From Urophycis tenuis (taxonomy: Eukaryota; Chordata; Actinopteri; Gadiformes; Phycidae), in contig JAXIVH010000017.1 in the NCBI GenBank assembly GCA_036785325.1, positions 7,895,545-7,959,544 on the forward strand: a DNA stretch of 64,000 nucleotides, read 5' to 3'. Under the pieces are notes generated by a model, which had not been told where the DNA came from, did not search any database, and saw nothing but the letters and a program-made list of their open reading frames with translations. This document shows, piece after piece, positions 25,134 through 35,700 of the stretch; positions within the stretch are counted from its first letter, which is position 1; the number at the start of each line of letters is the position of its first letter. The position numbers and the translations under genes were made by a program.

Positions 25134-28100
25134 TTATGCAGACGACAGTGACAAATTGTACAGTTTGATGACCACAGGCAGGAATGATTTCCTATGTCGC
25201 TCTGTGGTGCATCTAGGTGAGAGGAGTCTTCTGCTGAAGGTACTCCTCCGCTGAGCTAGGGTGGAAAAGAGAGGGTGAGAGGCATTGTCCATGATAGTCC
25301 GTAGCCTGGACAGCATCCTCCTATCTGCCACGGTAGTCAGAGTGTCCAGTTCCTCACCCAGAACATCACCAGCCCTCTTGATGAGTCTATTGAGTCTATT
25401 GGTGTCCGCGACCCTCATCCCACTGCCCCAGCATGTGACAGCGAAGAAGATCGCACTGGCAACCACAGACTCGTAGAACATCCTCAGCATTGTCCTACAG
25501 ATGTTGAAGGACCTTAGCCTCCTAAGAAAAAATAGTCGGCTTTGGCCCTTCTTATAGATAGCCTCTGTGTTCCTGGTCCAGTCCAACTTGTTGTTGAAGT
25601 ACACCCCCAGGTACTTGTACTCCTCAACAATGTCGACAGGAACCCCCTGGATGAACACAGGGCCCACCGGTGTTTTGACCCTCCTTAGGTCCACAATGAG
25701 CTCCTTTGTCTTGGTAGCATTGAGCTGTAGATGGTTCAGCTCACACCAAGAGACAAAGTTGCCCACAACAGTCCTATACTCACCCTCATCACCCCCCTCA
25801 ATACAGCCAACTACTGCAGAGTCATCAGAAAACTTCTGAAGGTGGCAAGACTCAGTGCAATAGCTGAAGTCTGAGGTGTAGAGGGTGAAGAGGAAGGGAG
25901 AAAGGACCGTCCCCTGAGGGGCCCCGGTGTTGCTAACCACCCTGTCAGATACACAGTTCTGTAGGCGTACAAACTGTGGTCTGCCCATCAGGTAGTCAAC
26001 AATCCAGGACACCAAGGGGGCATCAACCTGCATCGCCGCCATCTTCTCACCCAGGAGACCAGGCCGTAAGGTGTTGAAAGCACTGGAGAAGTCAAAGAAC
26101 ATGACTCTCACAGTGCTCGCCGGCTTGTCTAGATGCGAGTAGGCTTTGTTCAGCAGGTAGATGATGCAGTCCTCGACTCCCAGGCGGGGCTGGTAGGCGA
26201 ACTGCAGCTGGTCCGAGAAGGGTCTGACCATAGGCCTGAGCTGCTCCAAGACAAGCCTCTCCATGGTCTTCATGATATGTGACGTCAGAGCCACCGGTCT
26301 GTAGTCCTTAGGGCTGCTGGGGCGCAGCGTCTTTGGGACAGGAACGAGGCAGGACGTCTTCCACATCAGAGGGACCTTCTGGAGGTGCAGGCTCAGGTTG
26401 AAGACATGATTAAGAACTCCACACAGCTGGGGGGCACAGGCTTTCAGTACCCTGGGGAACACACCATCAGGGCCCGCCGCTTTGTTGGAGTGGAGTCTAA
26501 TCAGTTGTCTTCTCACCAGTTCAGGCGTGAAGGACACTGTAGAGGTGTCAGTGGGGGGAGGGATAGGGTCCTCAGGTAGTGGAGGACAGTATGCAGAGCA
26601 GGGGGGAGGGGTGGGGCAGGGTGTAGGTGTTAAGTGTCCGGTAGTGAATAGAGCTGGTGAGAGGCAGGAGGGCGGTCTATAAGGAGGGGGAGAAGGAGGG
26701 GGAGGTGGAGTGGCACTGGTTGTTGGGCTGTCAGCAGCAGTAGCAGCAGGGTCATGTGGGGGAGGGGCAGGGGCCACAGTATCAAACCTATTGAAAAAAA
26801 GGTTACATTCATTGGCCATAGCCACTCCACCCTCCAGCCCCACGCTACCAGTCTTCTGGAAGCCCGTGATGGTTCTCATACCACTCCACACATCCCTTGT
26901 GTTGTTTTGCTGGAGCTTCTTCTCCAGCTTCCTCCTGTATCTATCCTTTTCCTCCTTAATTCTAACCTTGAGTACCCCCTGTACTCTCCTCAGCTCAGCC
27001 TGGTTGCCCTCTCTGAACGCCCTTTTCTTAGCGTTCAGTATGGCTTTGATGTCCTTGGTGATCCAAGGTTTGTTGTTAGCGTAACAGGTGACTGTTGACG
27101 CAGGGACATAGCAGTCCACACAGAAGTTAATGTAGTCCGTGATGCACTCTGTGAGCCCATCAATGTCCTCCCCGTGAGGCTCACAGAGTACAGGCCAGTC
27201 CGTCACCTCAAAACAGTACTTCAGTGCCTCATAAGATTCCTCTGACCACTTCCTCACAGTCCTTGTGGTCACAGGCTTCCTCTTCACCAGAGGCACATAG
27301 CAGGGTTTGAGGTGAACCAGGTTGTGATCCGACCTGCCCAGAGGGGGGAGGGAAGATGAGATGTATGCCTCCTTAATGTTGGCATACATCAGGTCCAGGG
27401 TCCTCACCCCTCTGGTAGGACAGCTCACATACTGCTTAAAAGTCGGTAGAACTCTATCCATGGTGACATGGTTAAAGTCTCCCGACATGATGATGAGGGC
27501 ACTGGGGTGTTTGGTCTGCAGTTTTGAGACGGTGGTGTATATTGTGCCGCAGGCAGCTGATGGGTTAGCAGTAGGAGGGATGTACACCATGATGATGATG
27601 ACATGCGGGATCTCCCTAGGGAGGTGATATGGACGAAGTCCAACGGCCAACACTTCGGCATCAGGGCCACAGAGCTGTTCTTTAATACAGATGTGACCGG
27701 GATTGCACCACCTGATATTAACTAGGACGGCGAGCCCCCCCCCCTTCCGCTTACCGCTCTTGGTACAGTCCCGGTCCGCCCGAACAGTGTGGAAGCCATC
27801 GACAGATACAATCGGGTCCGTAATATCCATGTGTAACCATGTCTCAGTGAAACACATTAAACTACATTCCCGGTAAACTGCGTGGCTCCGCGTTAGCGCC
27901 GTCAGCTCGTCCATTTTGTTATAAAGGGATTGAACATTCCCCATAACAATAGAGGGGAGACACGGCTTGAATTTTCTCCTTTCCATCCGCATATTCCGTG
28001 TCAACCCTCTCCCCCGACGTCGTTTCCCTCCTCTGCATCCCCGATGTGTTTTCCTCCAGAGATCGGGTGGTAAATCCGCTGGTCTGGCCACTATGCCGGC

Positions 28101-28211
28101 CGGCATTAGTGCGATCAGCTGTTCTCTGGTGTAAACAAAGGCAGCGTGTCCCGGTGTAGGCGGCATTGGTAATGAAAAAAGTATACGAGTAGCACAACAA
28201 AACTCCCTCAA
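25134..28211 (-). CDS. LINE ORF: endonuclease-reverse transcriptase, 1,025 aa (Rex1/Babar-like)
   Basis: One intact frame that would nick target DNA and copy element RNA into it (target-primed reverse transcription). Residues 1-85 include a basic stretch (RGCRGGKRRRGRG). The APE-type endonuclease covers about 86-305: N92 in GNVQSL, E123 in TETW, GGGLAV at 158-163, SGDFNHV at 243-249, and the catalytic SDH at 294-296. A Pro-rich linker spans about 481-555. The reverse transcriptase follows, with KAAGPDGV near 577, YRPVALTS near 637, DFSSAF at 707-712, GAPQGTVLSP at 763-772 and FSDD at 794-797 (Ser where many LINEs have Ala). The last ~200 residues resemble the C-terminal region of jockey/CR1-group elements. 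There is no separate ORF1. The start at 28,211 is the first ATG giving the full frame. No frameshift or stop is seen, so the copy is young; activity is unproven. Confidence 0.88.
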   Translation of the reverse strand: MREFCCATRILFSLPMPPTPGHAAFVYTREQLIALMPAGIVARPADLPPDLWRKTHRGCRGGKRRRGRGLTRNMRMERRKFKPCLPSIVMGNVQSLYNKMDELTALTRSHAVYRECSLMCFTETWLHMDITDPIVSVDGFHTVRADRDCTKSGKRKGGGLAVLVNIRWCNPGHICIKEQLCGPDAEVLAVGLRPYHLPREIPHVIIIMVYIPPTANPSAACGTIYTTVSKLQTKHPSALIIMSGDFNHVTMDRVLPTFKQYVSCPTRGVRTLDLMYANIKEAYISSSLPPLGRSDHNLVHLKPCYVPLVKRKPVTTRTVRKWSEESYEALKYCFEVTDWPVLCEPHGEDIDGLTECITDYINFCVDCYVPASTVTCYANNKPWITKDIKAILNAKKRAFREGNQAELRRVQGVLKVRIKEEKDRYRRKLEKKLQQNNTRDVWSGMRTITGFQKTGSVGLEGGVAMANECNLFFNRFDTVAPAPPPHDPAATAADSPTTSATPPPPPSPPPYRPPSCLSPALFTTGHLTPTPCPTPPPCSAYCPPLPEDPIPPPTDTSTVSFTPELVRRQLIRLHSNKAAGPDGVFPRVLKACAPQLCGVLNHVFNLSLHLQKVPLMWKTSCLVPVPKTLRPSSPKDYRPVALTSHIMKTMERLVLEQLRPMVRPFSDQLQFAYQPRLGVEDCIIYLLNKAYSHLDKPASTVRVMFFDFSSAFNTLRPGLLGEKMAAMQVDAPLVSWIVDYLMGRPQFVRLQNCVSDRVVSNTGAPQGTVLSPFLFTLYTSDFSYCTESCHLQKFSDDSAVVGCIEGGDEGEYRTVVGNFVSWCELNHLQLNATKTKELIVDLRRVKTPVGPVFIQGVPVDIVEEYKYLGVYFNNKLDWTRNTEAIYKKGQSRLFFLRRLRSFNICRTMLRMFYESVVASAIFFAVTCWGSGMRVADTNRLNRLIKRAGDVLGEELDTLTTVADRRMLSRLRTIMDNASHPLFSTLAQRRSTFSRRLLSPRCTTERHRKSFLPVVIKLYNLSLSSA

Positions 28212-28833
28212 ACAGCATTGTTTGAGAGTGTAGGGCTACCCCGTACTTCCGAGAAAAAGAAATAAGAAAAAAGAAAAGAAAAAGAAAGTTAAAAGTTAAA
28301 AGAAAGCGAACTCGAGGCTGGAGTAGTGTAACCGGCGGCATGCAGCTTTCGCGCACGCGCACAATGGCGTATGGCAAGACTATATTCACTAAAGGGTCGT
28401 TGAAATACTAAGCTAATTAATTTGTGTTCTGTAAGGAAAGATTGATGTTAATTGAAACGTTGAAGGTATGTCTTTAGCTGCTGTGTAGACTTCAGTCAAC
28501 CTGACGCAGATTTGTCTGTGAGCAACCAAATTGCTCGGAGATGGGCTCATTTTAAACGGGGAAATCTAAGCTTCCCAACGACGTATGGCATGACTATATT
28601 TGCCCATGGGTCGTCGAAATAATAAGCTGATTCATGTGTGTTCTGTTGGCTGTGGAAAGAAAATAGCACACAAGTCATACCAAGTCACCTTTATTTTTCA
28701 GTGATAAACATTAATAAATAAACAGTATGGACATTGTATAAACAGTTGTATAAAAAGTGTAAACGGTATGAACAGTGTTCTTATAAAAGATATCAATATC
28801 AATACTGATCACGTGTGTATTTTATATTTCCAG

Positions 28834-29337
28834 GTTATTTGTTGATGAGCCAGAGCCTGTGACTCCCACCAACCGGCCCGTTCAGCCCACTGCGTTGTCG
28901 TCCTCCACCCGGCAGAAGCCTCCTGCGCCCACCCGCCTCCAGCCGAGGCCTCCTGCTGCATCAGCCTGTGGCCCGCCCGCCCCCTGTGTCGGCAGCACCC
29001 ATACCGCTGGTCCTCCCCGCACAGCCACAGGCCCCCTCCGTCCTGCTTCGTGGGCCATCCTGCAGCTGTCTCTGCAGTCATCGTGTGTCAAAACCATTCA
29101 AACTTGTATATGGTAACATTTCAAAATGACACCAGCATAAATGAGGACCTTGCAATAGGTTGTGTGTTACAGGACCCCCCTGGCATACAGCTGTATGTCT
29201 CTGTGAAGGTGGTTGTGAAGAACTGCATCCGGCTGAACAAGTACAAGTGCCGGCGAGGCAGCAACTCTCTCGAGGGGTTGCACGCCCACCTGGTTAACGC
29301 CATCCCTTCACAGCGATATGGGATCATGCCGTTCCAA
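28834..29337 (+). pseudogene. Exon-like block, copy 9 (second frame open)
   Basis: 504 bp. The codon that is TGA in most copies is CGA here, so the second frame runs unbroken from just after the TGA at the exon start, through LNKYKCRRGSNSLEG and GIMPFQ, past the donor to VSD. Further variants are CGGCAGAAGCC, CTGCTGCATCAG and TTACAGGACC (Gln for His), plus CGATATGGG. The last three, or close forms, are shared with copy 10. The first and second halves are still in different frames, so this is not a complete protein exon unless a hidden intron joins them. Confidence 0.6.
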
Positions 29338-29349
29338 GTAAGTGATTAA

Positions 29350-29355
29350 AACACA

Positions 29356-29434
<79 letters not shown>

Positions 29435-29498
29435 GCGCGCGCATATATACACACACACACACACACTCGCATATATACACACACATATATATATATAC
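29350..29498. repeat. Compound microsatellite after exon copy 9 (long allele)
   Basis: 149 bp: a long CA run with one AAAC interruption, then CGCGCGCGCGCATATATA. The CG part is expanded compared with most copies and shared with copy 10. Confidence 0.95.
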
Positions 29499-29679
29499 TT
29501 AAACATAGCTGACCCTTTTTTTCCCCCTTCTCGGGGATTATGCTCCCAGTTTTGATCTCGGACGTCTGGTCACTTATAGCATATAATAATATTCTATTAC
29601 TGTTAAGCCAACTATGAATAATAAAACAGGCCAAAACATGTGTCCTTTATCATAGCTACACGTATTACAAAAAAAACGC

Positions 29680-30310
29680 GTGAATTGAAAAGTTGAAGGT
29701 ATGTTTTTAGCTGCTGGGTAGACTTCAGTCAACCTGACGCAGTTTAGTCTGTGATCAACCAGACTGCTCGCGGATGGGCTCATTTTAAGCGGGGAAATCT
29801 AAGCTTTCCAACGGCGTATGGCAAGACTATATTGACTCATGGGTCGTTGAAATACTAAGCTAATTAATTTGTGTTCTGTAAGGAAAGATTGATGTTAATT
29901 GAAACGTTGAAGGTATGTTTTTAGCTGCTGGGTAGACTTCAGTCAACCTGACGCAGTTTAGTCTGTGATCAACCAGACTGCTCGCGGATGGGCTCATTTT
30001 AGGCGGGGAAATCTAAGCTTTCCAACGGCGTATGGCAAGACTATATTCACTAAAGGGTCGTTGAAATACTAAGCTAATTAATTTGTGTTCTGTAAGGAAA
30101 GATTGATGTTAATTGAAACGTTGAAGGTATGTCTTTAGCTGCTGTGTAGACTTCAGTCAACCTGACGCAGATTTGTCTGTGAGCAACCAAATTGCTCGGA
30201 GATGGGCTCATTTTAAACGGGGAAATCTAAGCTTTCCAACGACGTATGGCATGACTATATTTGCCCATGGGTCGTCGAAATAATAAGCTGATTCATGTGT
30301 GTTCTGTTGG
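29680..30310. repeat. 214-bp satellite array S9 (about 3 monomers)
   Basis: A short array of three monomers. Its first monomer has AAGCTTTCC, unlike the AAGGTTCCC first monomer of most arrays, and so resembles S2 and S10. The edge variant closes it. Confidence 0.95.
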
Positions 30311-30494
30311 CTGTGGAAAGAAAATAGCACACAAGTCATACCAAGTCACCTTTATTTTTCAGTGATAAACATTAATAAATAAACAGTATGGACATTGTAT
30401 AAACAGTTGTATAAAAAGTGTAAACGGTATGAACAGTGTTCTTATAAAAGATATCAATATCAATACTGATCACGTGTGTATTTTATATTTCCAG

Positions 30495-30998
30495 GTTATT
30501 TGTTGATGAGCCAGAGCCTGTGACTCCCACCAACCGGCCCGTTCAGCCCACTGCGTTGTCGTCCTCCACCCGGCCGAAGCCTCCTGCGCCCACCCGCCTC
30601 CAGCCGAGGCCTCCTGCTGCATCAGCCTGTGGCCCGCCCGCCCCCTGTGTCGGCAGCACCCATACCGCTGGTCCTCCCCGCACAGCCACAGGCCCCCTCC
30701 GTCCTGCTTCGTGGGCCATCCTGCAGCTGTCTCTGCAGTCATCGTGTGTCAAAACCATTCAAACTTGTATATGGTAACATTTCAAAATGACACCAGCATA
30801 AATGAGGACCTTGCAATAGGTTGTGTGTTACAGGACCCCCCTGGCATACAGCTGTATGTCTCTGTGAAGGTGGTTGTGAAGAACTGCATCCGGCTGAACA
30901 AGTACAAGTGCCGGCGAGGCAGCAACTCTCTCGAGGGGTTGCACGCCCACCTGGTTAACGCCATCCCTTCACAGCAATATGGGATCATGCCGTTCCAA
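30495..30998 (+). pseudogene. Exon-like block, copy 10 (second frame open)
   Basis: 504 bp. CGA is kept at the TGA site, so the second frame is open to the donor. It shares CTGCTGCATCAG and TTACAGGACC with copy 9 and has CAGCAATATGGG where copy 9 has CAGCGATATGGG. Copies 9 and 10 are sister units differing by one satellite monomer (spacings 1,661 and 1,451 bp). Confidence 0.6.
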
Positions 30999-31008
30999 GT
31001 AAGTGATT

Positions 31009-31011
<3 letters not shown>

Positions 31012-31099
<88 letters not shown>

Positions 31100-31163
31100 G
31101 CGCGCGCATATATACACACACACACACACACTCGCATATATACACACACATATATATATATAC
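31012..31163. repeat. Compound microsatellite after exon copy 10 (longest allele)
   Basis: 152 bp, the longest in the window, with one AAAC interruption in the middle of the CA run and an expanded CGCGCGCGC block. Confidence 0.95.
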
Positions 31164-31345
31164 TTAAACATAGCTGACCCTTTTTTTCCCCCTTCTCGGG
31201 GATTATGCTCCCAGTTTTGATCTCGGACGTCTGGTCACTTATAGCATATAATAATATTCTATTACTGTTAAGCCAACTATGAATAATAAAACAGGCCAAA
31301 ACATGTGTCCTTTATCATAGCTACACGTATTACAAAAAAAACGCG

Positions 31346-31761
31346 TGAATTGAAAAGTTGAAGGTATGTTTTTAGCTGCTGGGTAGACTTCAGTCAACCT
31401 GACGCAGTTTAGTCTGTGATCAACCAGACTGCTCGCGGATGGGCTCATTTTAAGCGGGGAAATCTAAGCTTTCCAACGGCGTATGGCAAGTCTATATTCA
31501 CTAAAGGGTCGTTGAAATACTAAGCTAATTCATTTGTGTTCTGTAAGGAAAGATTGATGTTAATTGAAACGTTGAAGGTATGTCTTTAGCTGCTGTGTAG
31601 ACTTCAGTCAACCTGACGCAGATTTGTCTGTGAGCAACCAAATTGCTCGGAGATGGGCTCATTTTAAACGGGGAAATCTAAGCTTTCCAGCGACGTATGG
31701 CATGACTATATTTGCCCATGGGTCGTCGAAATAATAAGCTGATTCATGTGTGTTCTGTTGG
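31346..31761. repeat. 214-bp satellite array S10 (2 monomers, minimal)
   Basis: The smallest array: one starting monomer followed directly by the edge variant. It shows that the two ends of an array are kept when the interior is lost. Private changes include GCAAGTCTATATTC and TTTCCAGCGACG. Confidence 0.95.
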
Positions 31762-31945
31762 CTGTGGAAAGAAAATAGCACACAAGTCATACCAAGTCAC
31801 CTTTATTTTTCAGTGATAAACATTAATAAATAAACAGTATGGACATTGTATAAACAGTTGTATAAAAAGTGTAAACGGTATGAACAGTGTTCTTATAAAA
31901 GATATCAATATCAATACTGATCACGTGTGTATTTTATATTTCCAG

Positions 31946-32449
31946 GTTATTTGTTGATGAGCCAGAGCCTGTGACTCCCACCAACCGGCCCGTTCAGCCC
32001 ACTGCGTTGTCGTCCTCCACCCGGCCGAAGCCTCCTGCGCCCACCCGCCTCCAGCCGAGGCCTCCTGCTGCGTCAGCCTGTGGCCCGCCCGCCCCCTGTG
32101 TCGGCAGCACCCATACCGCTGGTCCTCCCCGCACAGCCACAGGCCCCCTCCGTCCTGCTTCGTGGGCCATCCTGCAGCTGTCTCTGCAGTCATCGTTTGT
32201 CAAAACCATTCAAACTTGTATATGGTAACATTTCAAAATGACACCAGCATAAATGAGGACCTTGCAATAGGTTGTGTGTTACATGACCCCCCTGGCATAC
32301 AGCTGTATGTCTCTGTGAAGGTGGTTGTGAAGAACTGCATCCGGCTGAACAAGTACAAGTGCCGGTGAGGCAGCAACTCTCTCGAGGGGTTGCACGCCCA
32401 CCTGGTTAACGCCATCCCTTCACAGCGATGTGGGATCATGCCGTTCCAA
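31946..32449 (+). pseudogene. Exon-like block, copy 11
   Basis: 504 bp. TGA is present in the second frame. A private change CATCGTTTGTC replaces CATCGTGTGTC (Phe for Cys in the first frame). It groups with the TGA majority although it directly follows the two CGA copies. Confidence 0.6.
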
Positions 32450-32459
32450 GTAAGTGATT

Positions 32460-32462
<3 letters not shown>

Positions 32463-32498
<36 letters not shown>

Positions 32499-32550
32499 GC
32501 ATATATACACACACACACACTTATATATACACACACATATATATATATAC
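32463..32550. repeat. Compound microsatellite after exon copy 11
   Basis: 88 bp with the CACTTATATATAC form of the second block, as in copies 8 and 12. Confidence 0.95.
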
Positions 32551-32732
32551 TTAAACATAGCTGACCCTTTTTTTCCCCCTTCTCGGGGATTATGCTCCCA
32601 GTTTTGATCTCGGACGTCTGGTCACTTATAGCATATAATAATATTCTATTACTGTTAAGCCAACTATGAATAATAAAACAGGCCAAAACATGTGTCCTTT
32701 ATCATAGCTACACGTATTACAAAAAAAACGCG

Positions 32733-35700
32733 TGAATTGAAAAGTTGAAGGTATGTTTTTAGCTGCTGGGTAGACTTCAGTCAACCTGACGCAGTTTTGT
32801 CTTTGAGCAACCAAATTGCTCGGGGATGGGCTCATTTCAAGCGGGGAAATCTAAGGTTCCCATCGGCGTATGGCAAGATTATATTGAGTCATGGGTCGTT
32901 GAAATACTAAGCTAATTAATTTCTGTTCTTTATTGAAAGATTGATCTTAATTGAAACGTTGAAGGTATGTTTTTAGCTGCTGGGTAGACTTCAGTCAACC
33001 TGACGCAGTTTTGTCTGTGAGCAAGCAGACTGCTCGCGGATGGGCTCATTTTAAGCGGGGAAATCTAAGCTTTCCAACGGCGTATGGCAAGACTATATTG
33101 ACTCATTGGTCGTTGAAATACTAAGCTAATTAATTTGTGATCTGTAAGGAAAGATTGATGTTAATTGAAACGTTGAAGGTATGTTTTTAGCTGCTGGGTA
33201 GACTTCAGTCAACCTGACACAGTTTTGTCTCTGAGCAACCAAATTGCTTGGGGATGGGCTAATTTTAAGCGGGGAAATCTAAGCTTTCCAACGGCGTATG
33301 GCAAGACTATATTGACTCATGGGTCGTTGAAATACTAAGATAATTAATTTGTGTTCTGTAAGGAAAGATTGATGTTAATTGAAACGTTGAAGGTATGTTT
33401 TTAGCTGCTGGGTAGACTTCACTCAACCTGACACAGTTTTGTCTGTGATCAACCAGACTGCTGGCGGATGGGCTCATTTTAAGCAGGGAAATCTAAGCTT
33501 TTCAACGGCGTATGGTAAGACTATATTCACCAAAGGGCCGTTGAAATACTAAGCTAATTAATTTGTGTTCTGTAAGGAAAGATTGATGTTAATTGAAACG
33601 TTGAAGGTATGTTTTTAGCTGCTGGGTAGACTTCAGTCAACCTGACGCAGTTTAGTCTGTGATCAACCAGACTGCTCGCGGATGGGCTCATTTTAAGCGG
33701 GGAAATCTAAGCTTTCCAACGGCGTATGGCAAGACTATATTGACTCATGGGTCGTTGAAATACTAAGATAATTAATTTGTGTTCTGTAAGGAAAGATTGA
33801 TGTTAATTGAAACGTTGAAGGTATGTTTTTAGCTGCTGGGTAGACTTCAGTCAACCTGACGCAGTTTAGTCTGTGATCAACCAGACTGCTGGCGGATGGG
33901 CTTATTTTAAGCAGGGAAATCTAAGCTTTTCAACGGCGTATGGTAAGACTATATTCACCAAAGGGCCGTTGAAATACTAAGCTAATTAATTTGTGTTCTG
34001 TAAGGAAAGATTGATGTTAATTGAAACGTTAAAGGTATGTTTTTGGCTGCTGGGTAGACTTCATTCAACCTGACGCAGTTTAGTCTGTGATCAACCAGAC
34101 TGCTCGCGGATGGGCTCATTTTAAGCGGGGAAATCTAAGCTTTCCAACGGCGTATGGCAAGACTATATTGACTCATGGGTCGTTGAAATACTAAGCTAAT
34201 TAATTTGTGTTCTGTAAGGAAAGATTGATGTTAATTGAAACGTTGAAGGTATGTTTTTAGCTGCTGGGTAGACTTCAGTCAACCTGACGCAGTTTAGTCT
34301 GTGAGCAACCAAATTGCTCGGGGATGGGCTCATTATAAGCGGGGAAATCTAAGCTTTCCAACGGCGTATGGCAAGACTATATTCACCAAAGGGTCGTTGA
34401 AATACTAAGCTAATTAATTTGTGTTCTGTAAGGAAAGATTGATGTTAATTGAAACGTTGAAGGTATGTTTTTAGCTGCTGGGTAGACTTCAGTCAACCTG
34501 ACGCAGTTTAGTCTGTGATCAACCAGACTGCTCGCGGATGGGCTCATTTTAAGCGGGGAAATCTAAGCTTTCCAACGGCGTATGGCAAGACTATATTGAC
34601 TCATGGGTCGATGAAATACTAAGATAATTAATTTGTGTTCTGTAAGGAAAGATTGATGTTAATTGAAACGTTGAAGGTATGTTTTTAGCTGCTGGGTAGA
34701 CTTCACTCAACCTGACACAGTTTTGTCTGTGATCAACCAGACTGCTGGCGGATGGGCTCATTTTAAGCAGGGAAATCTAAGCTTTTCAACGGCGTATGGT
34801 AAGACTATATTCACCAAAGGGCCGTTGAAATACTAAGCTAATTAATTTGTGTTCTGTAAGGAAAGATTGATGTTAATTGAAACGTTAAAGGTATGTTTTT
34901 GGCTACTGGGTAGACTTCATTCAACCTGACGCAGTTTAGTCTGTGATCAACCAGACTGCTCGCGGATGGGCTCATTTTAAGCGGGGAAATCTAAGCTTTC
35001 CAACGGCGTATGGCAAGACTATATCGACTCATGGGTCGTTGAAATACTAAGCTAATTAATTTGTGTTCTGTAAGGAAAGATTGATGTTAATTGAAACGTT
35101 GAAGGTATGTCTTTAGCTGCTGTGTAGACTTCAGTCAACCTGACGCAGATTTGTCTGTGAGCAACCAAATTGCTCGGGGATGGGCTCATTATAAGCGGGG
35201 AAATCTAAGCTTTCCAACGGCGTATGGCAAGACTATATTCACCAAAGGGCCGTTGAAATACTAAGCTAATTAATTTGTGTTCTGTAAGGAAAGATTGATG
35301 TTAATTGAAACGTTAAAGGTATGTTTTTAGCTGCTGGGTAGACTTCATTCAACCTGACGCAGTTTAGTCTGTGATCAACCAGACTGCTCGCGGATGGGCT
35401 CATTTTAAGCGGGGAAATCTAAGCTTTCCAACGGCGTATGGCAAGACTATATTGACTCATGGGTCGTTGAAATACTAAGCTAATTAATTAGTGTTCTGTA
35501 AGGAAAGATTGATGTTAATTGAAACGTTGAAGGTATGTTTTTAGCTGCTGGGTAGACTTCACTCAACCTGACACAGTTTTGTCTGTGAGCAACCAAATTG
35601 CTCGCGGATGGGCTCATTTTAAGCGGGGAAATCTAAGCTTTCCAACGGCGTATGGCAAGACTATATTGACTCATGGGTCGTTGAAATACTAAGATAATTA

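Larger units (their letters stand above)
24759..28361 (-). mobile_element. LINE retrotransposon, Rex1/Babar-like, about 3.6 kb
   Basis: A minus-strand non-LTR element. Its 3' end lies at the left, where the plus strand reads (GACA)n then ACTTTATTGATCCC. On the element strand that is GGGATCAATAAAGT followed by (TCTG)n, a 3' end common in teleost LINEs of this group. The 5' end lies near 28,361 after a GC-rich stretch (CGCGCACGCGC). A 344-bp AT-rich 3' UTR and a ~150-bp 5' leader flank one intact open frame. No convincing target-site duplication is visible: the satellite breaks at AAGCTTTC and resumes at AATGGCG. It occurs in only one unit of the macrosatellite, so it inserted after the array was amplified. 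The clade is assigned from remembered protein motifs; L2 or another CR1-group clade is the alternative. Confidence 0.85.
24416..28649. repeat. 214-bp satellite array S8 (about 3 monomers) split by a LINE
   Basis: Satellite runs from 24,416 to about 24,758, stops within the HindIII motif AAGCTTTC, and resumes at AATGGCGTATGGC near 28,363. With the LINE removed about 630 bp remain, close to three monomers. The last is the edge variant. Confidence 0.93.

Noticed and set aside
27919..28389. A 156-codon minus-strand frame overlapping the 5' end of the Rex1-like LINE
   Set aside because: It overlaps the endonuclease frame in another phase, starts in satellite sequence outside the element and has no ORF1-type motif.
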